From: Amycolatopsis tucumanensis | GTDB taxonomy: Bacteria > Actinomycetota > Actinomycetes > Mycobacteriales > Pseudonocardiaceae | DNA length: 64,000 bases | Reading direction: 5' to 3' | Assembly: GCF_021654135.1 (NCBI RefSeq) | Contig: NZ_JAKGSD010000003.1 | Coordinates: forward strand, 111,391 to 175,390 | Part shown: positions 41,141 to 48,919 of the stretch, in pieces | Layout of the letters: each line of letters starts with the position of its first letter | Position numbering within the stretch: the stretch's first letter is position 1 | The notes under the pieces: generated by a model | What the model saw: only the letters and a program-made list of their open reading frames with translations | What the model was told of the DNA's origin: nothing | Databases searched by the model: none | Translations under genes and position numbers: made by a program

Positions 41141-42141
41141 GACGGGCTCCGCTCGGCGGCGCGCTTGCCGGACCGCAGGCTGGTCACCGTCACGGTCGCC
41201 AGGATCAGCACGATGACCAGCAGCGAGACCGGGGTGGGGATGGTCGGCACCGCGGGCCACACCTCGTGCGCCCAGTGCAGCACCAGCTTGACCCCGATGA
41301 ACGCCAGGATGACGGCGAGCCCGTGGTTGAGGTGGGTGAGCTTGGCCAGCGCGGTGTGCAGCACGAAGTACAGCGCACGCAGGCCGAGCAGGGCGAACGC
41401 GTTGGTGGTGAAGACGAGGTACGGGTCCTCGGTGATGCCGTAGACCGCGGGCACCGAGTCGACGGCGAACACCACGTCGGTGGCGAAGACGGCCACCACC
41501 ACGAGCGTCAGCGGGGTCAGCGCCCGCCGTCCACGCTCGCGGACCACCAGCCGCGTCCCGCGGTAGTCGTCGGTGACCGGCATCAGCCTGCGCAGCAGCC
41601 GGACCGAGCGCATCCGCGACACGTCGGGATCCGTTTCCGGTCCGCTGAGGGCCTCGTGCAGGATCTTCACCGCCGAGGCGAACAGGATCAGGCCGAACAC
41701 CAGGAACGCCCAGGTGCCTGCCTGCAACAGCGCGGCGCCCGCGGCGATGAAGATGCCACGCAGCACCAGCGCACCGACGATGCCGTAGAGCAGCACCCGT
41801 TGCTGTACCTCGACGGGCACGGCGAACGCCGCCAGCAGCAGCATGAACACGAACAGGTTGTCGACGGAAAGCGATTTCTCGACGACGAACCCGGTGGCGA
41901 ACTCCAGCGCCTGCGCGCCGCCGAACGCGGTCCACAACCAGAAGGCGAACACCAGCGGCAGGGTCAGGTAGAACACCGACCACCCGGCGGCCTCACGCAG
42001 CGACACCTCGTGCGGCCGCCGCGTCACGAGGAAATCGGCCGCCAGCAGGGCCAGCAGCACCGCGATGCTGATCACCCACAACCACGGGCTGCCGATCGAC
42101 GACGCGGGCGCGGCAGCGGCGACCGCGGACTGGTGCGACAT
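41137..42141 (-). CDS. TerC-family membrane protein (Mn2+ exporter type)
   Basis: A 334-residue protein with about nine helices of the TerC/Alx family. EFATGFVVEKSLSVDNLFVFMLLLAAF is the characteristic conserved segment with membrane-embedded Glu, Lys and Asp; VFATDVVFAVDSVPAVYGITEDPYLVFTTNAFALLGLRALYF is the second copy of it. TerC/Alx proteins, often behind yybP-ykoY riboswitches, are linked to manganese export and to metal loading of exported proteins. I started at the ATG at 42141 with a GAGGAGG, not at a longer frame that would run into the riboswitch. The downstream 32-residue membrane peptide overlaps its stop. Confidence 0.92.
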   Translation of the reverse strand: MSHQSAVAAAAPASSIGSPWLWVISIAVLLALLAADFLVTRRPHEVSLREAAGWSVFYLTLPLVFAFWLWTAFGGAQALEFATGFVVEKSLSVDNLFVFMLLLAAFAVPVEVQQRVLLYGIVGALVLRGIFIAAGAALLQAGTWAFLVFGLILFASAVKILHEALSGPETDPDVSRMRSVRLLRRLMPVTDDYRGTRLVVRERGRRALTPLTLVVVAVFATDVVFAVDSVPAVYGITEDPYLVFTTNAFALLGLRALYFVLHTALAKLTHLNHGLAVILAFIGVKLVLHWAHEVWPAVPTIPTPVSLLVIVLILATVTVTSLRSGKRAAERSPS

Positions 42142-42149
42142 GGGGCCTC

Positions 42150-42172
42150 CTCGAACACCGTCAGCGTTCGAG
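42150..42172 (-). promoter_or_regulatory. anti-Shine-Dalgarno hairpin of the TerC riboswitch
   Basis: CTCGAAC (42172 to 42166) pairs with GTTCGAG (42156 to 42150), a 7-bp stem with a 9-nt loop. Its 3' arm runs into the Shine-Dalgarno GAGGAGG at 42152-42146, and its 5' arm shares bases with the 3' strand of aptamer stem P1. The two structures are mutually exclusive, so folding of the aptamer should free the ribosome-binding site. Confidence 0.68.
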
Positions 42173-42264
42173 GTCTCCTTCACCCGCATCGCGGGCGCCC
42201 TGCCGGGGACACGCCGGGTGTCCGTACTGACCGGTCAGGGACCTTGGGAAGTACTCCCCTCGGG
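42169..42264 (-). ncRNA. yybP-ykoY (Mn2+) riboswitch upstream of terC
   Basis: The leader RNA contains GGGGAGTA (42259 to 42252), the hallmark of L1 in this class. P1 can form from CGAGG (42262-42258) with CCTCG (42173-42169). CCCTG/CAGGG forms an inner stem, with the hairpins GGACAC...GTGTCC and CCCGC-GAT-GCGGG above. AAGGAGACC precedes the P1 3' strand as expected for the second conserved half. The class senses Mn2+ and commonly precedes terC/alx and Mn transporters. Covariance scoring was not possible here. Confidence 0.8.
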
Positions 42265-42268
42265 ACCG

Positions 42269-42297
42269 AGTATCGGACAAATCGGACACCCTGTAAA
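42269..42297 (-). promoter_or_regulatory. promoter of the riboswitch-terC transcript
   Basis: TTTACA (42297 to 42292) and GATACT (42274 to 42269) with a 17-bp spacer face the TerC gene. The start of transcription should fall near 42262, at the 5' strand of P1, so the RNA begins almost directly with the aptamer. Confidence 0.72.
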
Positions 42298-42349
42298 GGG
42301 GGTCACCCGGACGCGGTAACCGGCCGAACCGTCCACATGGGACTGAACG

Positions 42350-42376
42350 GGGCCGGCGCCCCAGTGGCACCGGCCC
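42350..42376 (-). terminator. GC-rich hairpin after the DUF4097 gene
   Basis: GGGCCGG (42350-42356) and CCGGCCC (42370-42376) form a 7-bp stem with an inner GCC/GGC. It lies just before the DUF4097 stop on the other side, so it may end that transcript before the terC promoter. Confidence 0.45.
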
Positions 42377-42383
42377 TTCCCGG

Positions 42384-43049
42384 TCAGAGGCTGTGGGCGG
42401 CGATGTCGCCCTGCGAGGTGGTGGCGCGGATGGTCAGCTCCGGGTTGCCGTTGTTCTTCAGCGCGTTGCTGATCCGGCCGTGGCCGGTGCCGGCGTCCAG
42501 GGTGGCCGAGACACCGGCCGCCGCGCCGACGGTGATGTCGCCCGCCTGCGTGCGCAGCACGACGGTGCCGCTGACGGCCTCGGTGAGGCGGATGTCGCCG
42601 CGGGCGGTGGTGATCTTCGTGGCGCCGCCGACCCGGCCGACCTCCACGTCACCGTCGGTCGCGGTGAGCCGCAGCGTCGCGGCCTCGTCGAGGTGGATGT
42701 CGCGGTAGGCGCCGTCCACCGTGACGTCGCCGAAGCGGCCGGTGGCGCGGAGCTCGGCTGCGCTGCTGGTGACGTCGACGCGGGAGCCGGCGGGTAGGTG
42801 CACGGTGACCGCCACCGAACCGGACGGGCCGAAGACCCGGTTGCCGGGCTCCGGCGCCTCGACCCGCAGCACACCGTCGGCGTAGGTGACGGTGGTCTGT
42901 TCGGCCAGCTGCACGTCGCGGCTCTTGCCGGGGTCGGCCGGGGCGACCTCGACGGTCGTGTCGGCGCGGTCCGCGGCGGCCAGGTGGATGCGCCCGGCGG
43001 GGACGGTCAGGACGGCGGCGATCGGGGCGGTGGTGGCGAAGTTCTGCAT
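42384..43049 (-). CDS. DUF4097-family beta-strand repeat protein
   Basis: A 221-residue protein that is nearly all beta-strands with a short recurring pattern: VTVDGAYRDIHLDEAATLRLTATDGDVEVGRVGGATKITTARGDIRLTEAVSG and VVLRTQAGDITVG. This is the DUF4097/DUF2807-like beta-helix. There is no signal peptide or membrane segment, so it should be cytosolic. It is reported next to regulators in many genomes; its function is unknown. The ATG at 43047-43049 follows AAGGAGAGACC. Nothing in the sequence suggests catalysis. Confidence 0.85.
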   Translation of the reverse strand: MQNFATTAPIAAVLTVPAGRIHLAAADRADTTVEVAPADPGKSRDVQLAEQTTVTYADGVLRVEAPEPGNRVFGPSGSVAVTVHLPAGSRVDVTSSAAELRATGRFGDVTVDGAYRDIHLDEAATLRLTATDGDVEVGRVGGATKITTARGDIRLTEAVSGTVVLRTQAGDITVGAAAGVSATLDAGTGHGRISNALKNNGNPELTIRATTSQGDIAAHSL

Positions 43050-43145
43050 CGGTCTCTCCTTGCTGAGCGGCTTGATGGGAACACCATCGCCCGCTGCACT
43101 GACACCGGACCGCCACCGCGCTGACGCGGCCGCTGACACGGGACG

Positions 43146-44774
43146 TCAGTGGCCGTGGAAGGCCTCCGCCAGCCACCACGACCCGCCGTCGTCGATGATC
43201 TTCGCGTCCACGACCAGCGGTTTCTCCCGCGGGCCGGCCAGCCACGCGGAGACCTGCCGCAGGTCGGCGACGGTGCGGACGGTGACCCCGGCGCAGCCGA
43301 ACCCGCGCCCGATCGCGGCGATGTCGGTCGGCGGGAACCGGACGGTCGCGTGGTCGCCGGTGAAGTGGTGCACCTCCGCGCCGTAGGCGGCGTCGTTGTA
43401 GACGACCACCAGCAGCGGCAGGCCCAGCCGCACGGCCGTGTCGAGCTCCTGGGCCGCCATGTGGAAACCGCCGTCGCCGAGGGCGGCGATGGGCAGCCGT
43501 CCGGGCTGGGCGATCGCCGCGCCGATCGCGGTGGCCAGCCCCAGCCCGATGGACTGGAAGGCCTGGGTGAAGCAGAACCCGAACTCGTCCGGCACGTCCA
43601 GGAACGCGCTGGGGTAGCCCATGAAGTTGCCCGAGTCCACCGACACCACGCGCTCGGCGGGCAGGATCCGGTCCAGCTCCGCGGACAGCGTGCGCGGGTC
43701 GATCAGGTCCGCGGTCGACTCGTCGCGGTAGTCGGCCGCCGACCAGCGGGCCCGCGCGGCGATCCGGTCGCGCAGCGCGGGGGAGCGGTAGCCGGCTTTT
43801 CTCCGGTCACCCAGCTCGGCGAGCACCGCGCGGGCGGTCACCGCCGCGTCGCCCACCACGCCGAGGTCGACCGGCCGGTGCGCGCCGATCGCGCTCGCCT
43901 CCAGGTCGACCTGCGCGAGGCGGGCGCCGGGGCCGATCAGCTTGCCGTGGCGGGTGGTCCACCGGTTGAGCGCGCAGCCCCAGCCGATGACGAGATCGGC
44001 GTCGCGGACGAGCTCCGCGGTCAGCGGGGAGGCGAACCCGCCGGAGATGCCCAGCGCCCACGGGTCGCCGTGGAACAGGCCGTGCGCCACCGCGGACGTC
44101 GCGAGCAGCGCGCCGCACGCGTCGGCCAGCGCCCGGATCTCCGCGGCCGCGCCCCGGCCACCCCGGCCGGCGATGAACACCGGCCGCTCCGCGGCGGCGA
44201 GCAGCTCGGCCAGCTCGGCCACCGCGGCGGCATCGGGCTCCGGCGCGGGAGGGGCGGGCACCGGCTCGATGGCTTCCAGCGTCGGCGCGGGCTCGGCCTG
44301 CACGTCCAGCGGCAGGTTCAGCACTACGGTGCGGCGCTCGTGCAGCGCGGTCCGGTACGCGCGCACCGTGTCGGCCACCGCGGTCTCCGGGCTGTGCACA
44401 CGCTCGGCGACCGCGCCGACCGCCCGGGCGAGCCCGTCCTGGTCGATGCGGAAGTTGTTGAGCGGATCGGCGGCGGGCGACTCGGCGGTGAGGACGATCA
44501 GCGGGGTGCGGCTCTTGGCCGCTTCGCCGATGCCGGTGACCGCGTTGGTCAGCCCGCAGCCCTGGTGGGTCGACACGAGCGCGACCCGGCCGCTCATCCG
44601 CGCGCACGCGTCGGCGGCGGTGGCCGCGCCGCCCTCGTGGCGGGTGGCGTGGAAGGCGACCCCGGCCGCCCGCAACGCGTTGGTGACGTGGAAGTTGCCG
44701 CTGCCCACCACGCCGAACACCGGACCGGCGCCCAGCTCCGCCAGGACCCGCCCGACCGCCTCGGCGACGATCAC
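43146..44774 (-). CDS. thiamine-diphosphate-dependent decarboxylase/synthase-like enzyme
   Basis: A 542-residue ThDP enzyme with three domains. The PYR domain has VFGVVGSGNFHVTNALRAAGVAFHATRHEGGAATAADACARMSG with the cofactor-activating Glu. The middle domain has PVFIAGRGGRGAAAEIRAL and LVIGWGCALNRWT. The PP domain has the Mg/diphosphate motif ALGDGGFHMAAQELDTAVRLGLPLLVVVYNDAAYG. It resembles acetolactate-synthase-like proteins without the FAD-specific features, and is near benzoylformate- and other 2-oxo-acid decarboxylases. It overlaps the cyclase-family hydrolase gene by 4 bp (GTGA). A 2-oxo acid released by that hydrolase would be its natural substrate. Confidence 0.86.
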   Translation of the reverse strand: MIVAEAVGRVLAELGAGPVFGVVGSGNFHVTNALRAAGVAFHATRHEGGAATAADACARMSGRVALVSTHQGCGLTNAVTGIGEAAKSRTPLIVLTAESPAADPLNNFRIDQDGLARAVGAVAERVHSPETAVADTVRAYRTALHERRTVVLNLPLDVQAEPAPTLEAIEPVPAPPAPEPDAAAVAELAELLAAAERPVFIAGRGGRGAAAEIRALADACGALLATSAVAHGLFHGDPWALGISGGFASPLTAELVRDADLVIGWGCALNRWTTRHGKLIGPGARLAQVDLEASAIGAHRPVDLGVVGDAAVTARAVLAELGDRRKAGYRSPALRDRIAARARWSAADYRDESTADLIDPRTLSAELDRILPAERVVSVDSGNFMGYPSAFLDVPDEFGFCFTQAFQSIGLGLATAIGAAIAQPGRLPIAALGDGGFHMAAQELDTAVRLGLPLLVVVYNDAAYGAEVHHFTGDHATVRFPPTDIAAIGRGFGCAGVTVRTVADLRQVSAWLAGPREKPLVVDAKIIDDGGSWWLAEAFHGH

Positions 44775-45547
44775 GCCCGCTCCACGAGCGCGTACACGCG
44801 CGCCGGGCTGCCCGACCCGCCGACGATCGGCAGCGGCGAGACCACCAGCAGGGCGCCGGTCGGCGGCAGCTGCGCGAGGTTGCGCAGCTGGGTCAGCCCG
44901 CACTTGCCCGCGCCGAGCAGGCGGTCGTGGCAGGGGAAGATCGGCTCCAGCTCGGCGGCGCGGCCGGCGTCGGTGCCCACGGTCTCCACGCCGAACCCCG
45001 CGATCGGGGCTTCCTCGGCGAGCCACTGCGCGCACTCCGGCGACACGCCCGGGGTGTGCGAGGCGCCGTCGCTGACGTTGAGGAAGCTGTCCTGGTCGCC
45101 GGAGCGTGCGTCCCACCCGGTCCGGTAGAGCAGCCAGCCGCCCTCGGGCAGCGGCCCGTGCTCGCGTTCCCAGTCCCGGACGTCGTCGATGCCCAGCAGG
45201 AAGTCGGGATCGTCGTCGACCCGCGCCGACATGTCCAGCACGGCGGCCGGCCCGATGAGCGTGCGCAGCGGGATCTGGTCGACGCTGGGGCCGTCCTTGC
45301 CGGACAGCCAGTGGTTGGGCGCGTCGACGTGCGTGCCGACGTGCTCGCCGGTGTGGATGTCGTTCCAGTACCAGCGCGGGCCGCGGTCGTCGTAGCGGCT
45401 GATCTCCTCCAGCCGGAAGCCGGTGGTGTTGGCGAAGGGCGGCGGCAGCTGCAGCACCGGCGTGCTCTCCGACAGCGGCGCGGTCAGGTCGACGACCTCG
45501 ACGCGGCTGCTCCGCAGCGCGGACAGCAGATCGGCCAGGACGGGCAT
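44771..45547 (-). CDS. cyclase-family (kynurenine-formamidase/isatin-hydrolase-like) metal hydrolase
   Basis: A 258-residue protein of the cyclase family, with the Mn/Zn-binding motif HVGTHVDAPNHW (HxGTHxDxPxH) at about 70. The downstream His/Glu pair and the ALLVVSPLPIVGGSGSPARVYAL ending are typical. The family includes bacterial kynurenine formamidase and isatin hydrolase. The residue after the metal Asp is Ala here. It is translated together with a ThDP enzyme, as GTGA overlap. This hydrolase plus ThDP pairing fits ring opening of a cyclic amide to a 2-oxo acid followed by decarboxylation, as with isatin to anthranilate, but the substrate is not proven. Confidence 0.85.
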   Translation of the reverse strand: MPVLADLLSALRSSRVEVVDLTAPLSESTPVLQLPPPFANTTGFRLEEISRYDDRGPRWYWNDIHTGEHVGTHVDAPNHWLSGKDGPSVDQIPLRTLIGPAAVLDMSARVDDDPDFLLGIDDVRDWEREHGPLPEGGWLLYRTGWDARSGDQDSFLNVSDGASHTPGVSPECAQWLAEEAPIAGFGVETVGTDAGRAAELEPIFPCHDRLLGAGKCGLTQLRNLAQLPPTGALLVVSPLPIVGGSGSPARVYALVERA

Positions 45548-45668
45548 CGGAACCTCCTCGGATCGTGGCGCTCCGGCGGTCGTGCGCGGCCCGCGCTCGG
45601 AACGAGACTAGCCACCCGCGCAACGGTCCCATACGGAATCCATAGGTCCCGCCCGCGATACTCGCGCC

Positions 45669-46325
45669 ATGCGGGTGCTCTTGGTGGAGGACGAACAGCC
45701 CCTGGCCGGCTACATCGTCACCGGTCTGCGCAAGCAGGGCTTCGCCGTCGACCTCGCCGGGGACGGGCGCACCGCGCTGGAGAAGTGCGAGCTCACGCCC
45801 TACGACGTCGTGGTGCTGGACCGGGACCTGCCGGTCGTGCACGGCGACACGGTCTGCCGCCGCCTCGCCGATCGCGGTGGCGCGCGCATCCTCATGCTGA
45901 CCGCGTCCGGCTCGGTCAGCGACCGGGTCGACGGGCTCTTCCTCGGTGCGGACGACTACCTCGGTAAACCGTTCGCGTTCACCGAGCTCGTCGCCCGCGT
46001 GCACGCGCTGGCCCGGCGCAGCGCCCCCGCCCGGCCGCCGGTGCTGCGTGCCGGTGACGTGACCCTCGACCCGGGCCGGCGCACCGCGGAACGTGGCGGG
46101 CGGCTGCTGTCGCTGGCCCCCAAGGAGTTCGGCGTGCTCGAACAGCTGCTGGCCGCCGACGGCGCCGTGGTCAGCGCGGAGACCCTGCTGGACAAGGTGT
46201 GGGACGAGCACGCCGACCCGTTCACCAACGCGGTGCGGATCACCGTCGGCACCCTGCGCCGCAAGCTCGGCGAACCGCCCCTGATCGAGACCGTCACCGG
46301 CGCGGGCTACCGGCTGCGGCCGTGA
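45669..46325 (+). CDS. OmpR-family response regulator
   Basis: A 218-residue response regulator. The receiver (1-115) has the acidic pair in LLVEDEQPL, the phosphorylated Asp in VVLDRDLPVVHG (about 51) and the Lys in GADDYLGKPFAF. The winged-helix domain (about 125-218) has LSLAPKEFGVLEQLLA and NAVRITVGTLRRKLGEPPLIETVTGAGYRL. Its stop overlaps the kinase start (GTGA), so the pair is co-translated. It is divergent from the hydrolase/ThDP operon. The signal is unknown; the QseB/TctD-like lineage is the closest. Confidence 0.92.
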   Translation: MRVLLVEDEQPLAGYIVTGLRKQGFAVDLAGDGRTALEKCELTPYDVVVLDRDLPVVHGDTVCRRLADRGGARILMLTASGSVSDRVDGLFLGADDYLGKPFAFTELVARVHALARRSAPARPPVLRAGDVTLDPGRRTAERGGRLLSLAPKEFGVLEQLLAADGAVVSAETLLDKVWDEHADPFTNAVRITVGTLRRKLGEPPLIETVTGAGYRLRP

Positions 46326-47428
46326 CGGCGCGGCTGTCCGCCCGCAGCAGGCTGACCCTGGTCTACACCGCGCTGGTGCTGGTCGCGGGCGCGGTCCTGA
46401 CCGTGGTCACCTACCTGCTGACGCGGCGGCGCGCGGTCCTGGTGCAGATCACCGGATCGGGCCCGCCGCCCCTGGACGTGGAGGTGCTCGCCCGCGAGGT
46501 GCGCGAGGACACCCTCGCGACGCTGCTGGGGCAGGGGTGGATCGCGCTGGCGGCCGTCACCGCGGTGGCCGCGCTGGTCGCCTGGCTCGTGGCCGGCCGG
46601 GTGCTGCGGCCCATCCGCACGATCTCGGCCACCGCGCGGCGGCTGTCCGCGGAGAACCTGTCGCACCGGGTGCCGGTGCGCCCGCCGCGGGACGAGCTGG
46701 CCGCGCTCGCCGAGACGATCAACGGAATGCTGGACCGGATCCAGCGGGGGATGGCCGACCGCGACCGGGCGCTGGAGAGCCAGCGGCTGTTCAGCGCGAA
46801 CGCCGCGCACGAGCTGCGCACCCCGCTGACGACGATCCGCACGGCGGTCGACGTGACGCTCGACGGCGAACCCACGCGCGCCGAATTGCTGACGATGGCC
46901 GCGGACGTGCGGGACGCGGCCGAGAACAGCCGCCGCACGCTCGACGGGCTGCTGGCGCTGGCGCGCAGCCAGGCCGGCGCGGGCGACCGCCGCCGGCTCG
47001 ACCTGTCCGCGCTCGCCGCCGAGTCGCTGGCCGGTGTCGCGAGTGGACTGTCCGCTCAGGACATCGAGGTGGAGCGGGATTTGGACCCCGCTTGGCTGTG
47101 TGGCGAGCCGGTGCTGCTGGAGCGGATGGTGGCCAACCTGATCGGCAACGCGGTTCGCCACAACCACCCGGGCGGCTCACTGGCGGTGTCCACCCGGGCC
47201 GGTGCCGACGGCGTGGTGCTGCGTGTGGTCAACACCGGCGCCGTCGTGCCGGCCCAGCGCGTGGAACGCCTGCTGGAGCCGTTCGTGCGTGGTGAGAACA
47301 GCCGCGGCGGAGCCGGGCTGGGCCTGTCCATCGTGCGTGCCGTGGTGCTCGCCCACGACGGCACGCTCACGGCTGCCGCCAACCCCGGCGGCGGGCTGGA
47401 CGTCACCGTGCGGCTGCCCGCCGCATAG
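46322..47428 (+). CDS. sensor histidine kinase
   Basis: A 368-residue membrane kinase. Two helices (about 12-35 and 70-95) flank a very short extracellular loop of about 30 residues, so sensing is probably within the membrane. A HAMP domain (GRVLRPIRTISATARRLSAENLSHRVPV), the H-box FSANAAHELRTPLTTIR with the phosphorylated His, the N-box MVANLIGNAVRHNHPGG and the G-box GAGLGLSIVRAVVLAHDG follow. The GTG start is set by overlap with the regulator stop. The yigZ-like gene follows after 9 bp. Confidence 0.92.
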   Translation: MTARLSARSRLTLVYTALVLVAGAVLTVVTYLLTRRRAVLVQITGSGPPPLDVEVLAREVREDTLATLLGQGWIALAAVTAVAALVAWLVAGRVLRPIRTISATARRLSAENLSHRVPVRPPRDELAALAETINGMLDRIQRGMADRDRALESQRLFSANAAHELRTPLTTIRTAVDVTLDGEPTRAELLTMAADVRDAAENSRRTLDGLLALARSQAGAGDRRRLDLSALAAESLAGVASGLSAQDIEVERDLDPAWLCGEPVLLERMVANLIGNAVRHNHPGGSLAVSTRAGADGVVLRVVNTGAVVPAQRVERLLEPFVRGENSRGGAGLGLSIVRAVVLAHDGTLTAAANPGGGLDVTVRLPAA

Positions 47429-47437
47429 CATCGGCTG

Positions 47438-48076
47438 GTGCACGGTGAGGTCGGTGTGATCGCCCGCGACGGGGAGCACGAGGTCGAGATCAAGCGGTCC
47501 CGGTTCGTGTGCACCGTCGCGCGGGTCGATGACGTGGCGGCCGCCGCGGCGGTGATCGCCCGGGTGCGCAAGGCCGGGCCCGGCGCGAACCACCACTGCA
47601 CGGCGTTGCGGATCGGCGATCCGGAGACCGGTGAGATGACCGTCCGCAGCAACGACGACGGCGAGCCCGCCGGCACCGCGGGCGTCCCGATGCTCGAGGT
47701 GCTCGCGCGCCGCAACCTGACCGACGTCGTCGCCGTGGTGTCGCGGTGGTTCGGCGGGGTCAAGCTCGGCGCGGGCGGCCTGGTCCGCGCCTACTCCGGC
47801 GCGCTGGCGGAAACCCTGGACGCCGTCGGGACGCTGCGCCGGGTGCGGCACCGCGAACTGCTGGTCGCCGTGCCGCACGACGTCGCCGGCCGCCTCGAAC
47901 ACGACCTGCGCAACTCGCCGTACCGGCTGCAGGACATCGACTACGGCGCGGACGTCACGCTGACGGTCGCGGTCACCGAGGCCGACCGGGACGCGTTCGG
48001 CGCGTGGCTCGCGGAGCGGACGGGTGGCGAGGCCGAGGCCCTCGACGCGGGGACGAGGTACCTCTACCTCCCCTGA
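47438..48076 (+). CDS. YigZ/IMPACT-family protein
   Basis: A 212-residue protein of the UPF0029/IMPACT (YigZ) family: EIKRSRFVCTVARVDDVAAA, GANHHCTALRIGD, SNDDGEPAGTAGVPMLEVLARRNLTDVVAVVSRWFGGVKLGAGGLVRAYSGALAETLD is the hallmark block. A ferredoxin-like C-terminal domain follows (RELLVAVPHDVAGRLEHDLR). Bacterial members are of unknown function and may interact with RNA or translation factors. It starts with GTG 9 bp after the kinase stop. Its last 16 bp belong to the 34-bp sequence that is repeated at 48387. Confidence 0.88.
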   Translation: MHGEVGVIARDGEHEVEIKRSRFVCTVARVDDVAAAAAVIARVRKAGPGANHHCTALRIGDPETGEMTVRSNDDGEPAGTAGVPMLEVLARRNLTDVVAVVSRWFGGVKLGAGGLVRAYSGALAETLDAVGTLRRVRHRELLVAVPHDVAGRLEHDLRNSPYRLQDIDYGADVTLTVAVTEADRDAFGAWLAERTGGEAEALDAGTRYLYLP

Positions 48077-48420
48077 CGCGTCAGACCCGCACCACACCGT
48101 GATGGGCGGGGTCGTAGGCGCGAGAGACCTTCTTCGGAACCACCACGCGCACGCGTCCACGAGGAGTTCGCGGGCCTCGGCCGGTTCCAGCGCGGCGCGC
48201 TCCTCCTTCGGGAACGCGAACTCAATTACCGTCTCATTGGCGGAGAACGCGACGTAGAGGATCGGCCCGACCCGGAACTTCAGTCGACCGCGCACGTAGA
48301 CCGGGTAGGAGCGCTCGAGCTCCGAGCCCAGGCGCGAACGTCTTCGAGCACCGCCACGACGCACCTTCTCACCCGGGGGACCTGGACCTCTACGTCCCCT
48401 GACGGATCAGACCCGCACCA
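48061..48420. repeat. 34-bp direct repeats flanking a gene remnant
   Basis: Copies at 48061-48094 and 48387-48420 begin CCTCTAC and end CAGACCCGCACCA, with 31 of 34 positions identical. Each holds the 3' end of yigZ on the + strand and the VRV-stop end of a gene on the - strand. The 292 bp between them contain the YjbR remnant. Confidence 0.75.
48081..48357 (-). pseudogene. MmcQ/YjbR-like gene remnant
   Basis: Three frames carry pieces of one MmcQ/YjbR-family protein in order. VAVLEDVRA begins at 48357. LGSELERSYPVYVRGRLKFRVGPILYVAFSANETVIEFAFPKEERAAL continues in a second frame. Then EPAEARELLVDA and, after a one-base loss, VVVPKKVSRAYDPAHHGVVRV end at TGA 48081-48083. The family normally has about 30 residues between EERAAL and the DPAEARELL segment; they are missing here. 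Two frame changes and an internal deletion make it inactive. Confidence 0.72.
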
Positions 48421-48838
48421 GCTCGATCACCGGGATGACCCGGCTGGTCTTGCGCTGGTAGTCGGCGAACTGGGGTTGCACGGCGGACTGCTTCGCGTAG
48501 ATCTCGTCCCGCTCGGGGCCCTCCAGTACGCGGGCGATCACGGGGAAGGTCTCGTCGCCGAGCTCGATCGTCGTCTTCGGGTTCGCCATCAGGTTGTGGT
48601 ACCAGGCGGGGTTCTCGTCGGCGCCGCCCTTGCTGGCGAAGACGAAGATCCGGTCGCCCTCGCGGTAGTAGACCAGCGGGGCGATCCGCTCGATGCCGGA
48701 TTTCGCCCCCACGTGGTGCACCAGGACCAGCGGGCTGCCCTCGAAGATGCCGCCGGCCTTGCCGCCGTTGGCGCGGAACTGGGCGATGACGTCGCGGTTC
48801 ATCGCGTCGAAGTCGATGTCGGTCACGACGTCGATCAT
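48407..48838 (-). CDS. Ddn-like deazaflavin (F420)-dependent nitroreductase-family protein
   Basis: A 143-residue split-barrel protein of the nitroreductase/deazaflavin-dependent (Ddn, PF04075) family: DAMNRDVIAQFRANGGKAGGIFEGSPLVLVHHVGAKSGIERIAPLVYYREGDRIFVFASKGGADENPAWYHNLMANPKTTIELGDE holds the F420-contact and lipid-side residues. It should use reduced F420 to reduce quinones or nitro compounds at the membrane. Its 3' end lies in one of the 34-bp repeats, whose other copy forms the tail of the YjbR remnant. It diverges from the AraC gene at 48920. Confidence 0.88.
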   Translation of the reverse strand: MIDVVTDIDFDAMNRDVIAQFRANGGKAGGIFEGSPLVLVHHVGAKSGIERIAPLVYYREGDRIFVFASKGGADENPAWYHNLMANPKTTIELGDETFPVIARVLEGPERDEIYAKQSAVQPQFADYQRKTSRVIPVIELVRV

Positions 48839-48919
48839 AAGCGTGCGCGGCGACCCGATCGATGCTCGAAAGAGCCAGATTCATATCCGATCGTGTCATC
48901 CGCTGCTACTGTTGAGCGC

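Noticed and set aside
48098..48200. tRNA or small RNA gene near the repeats
   Set aside because: No cloverleaf or CCA end could be drawn; the sequence is explained by the YjbR remnant.
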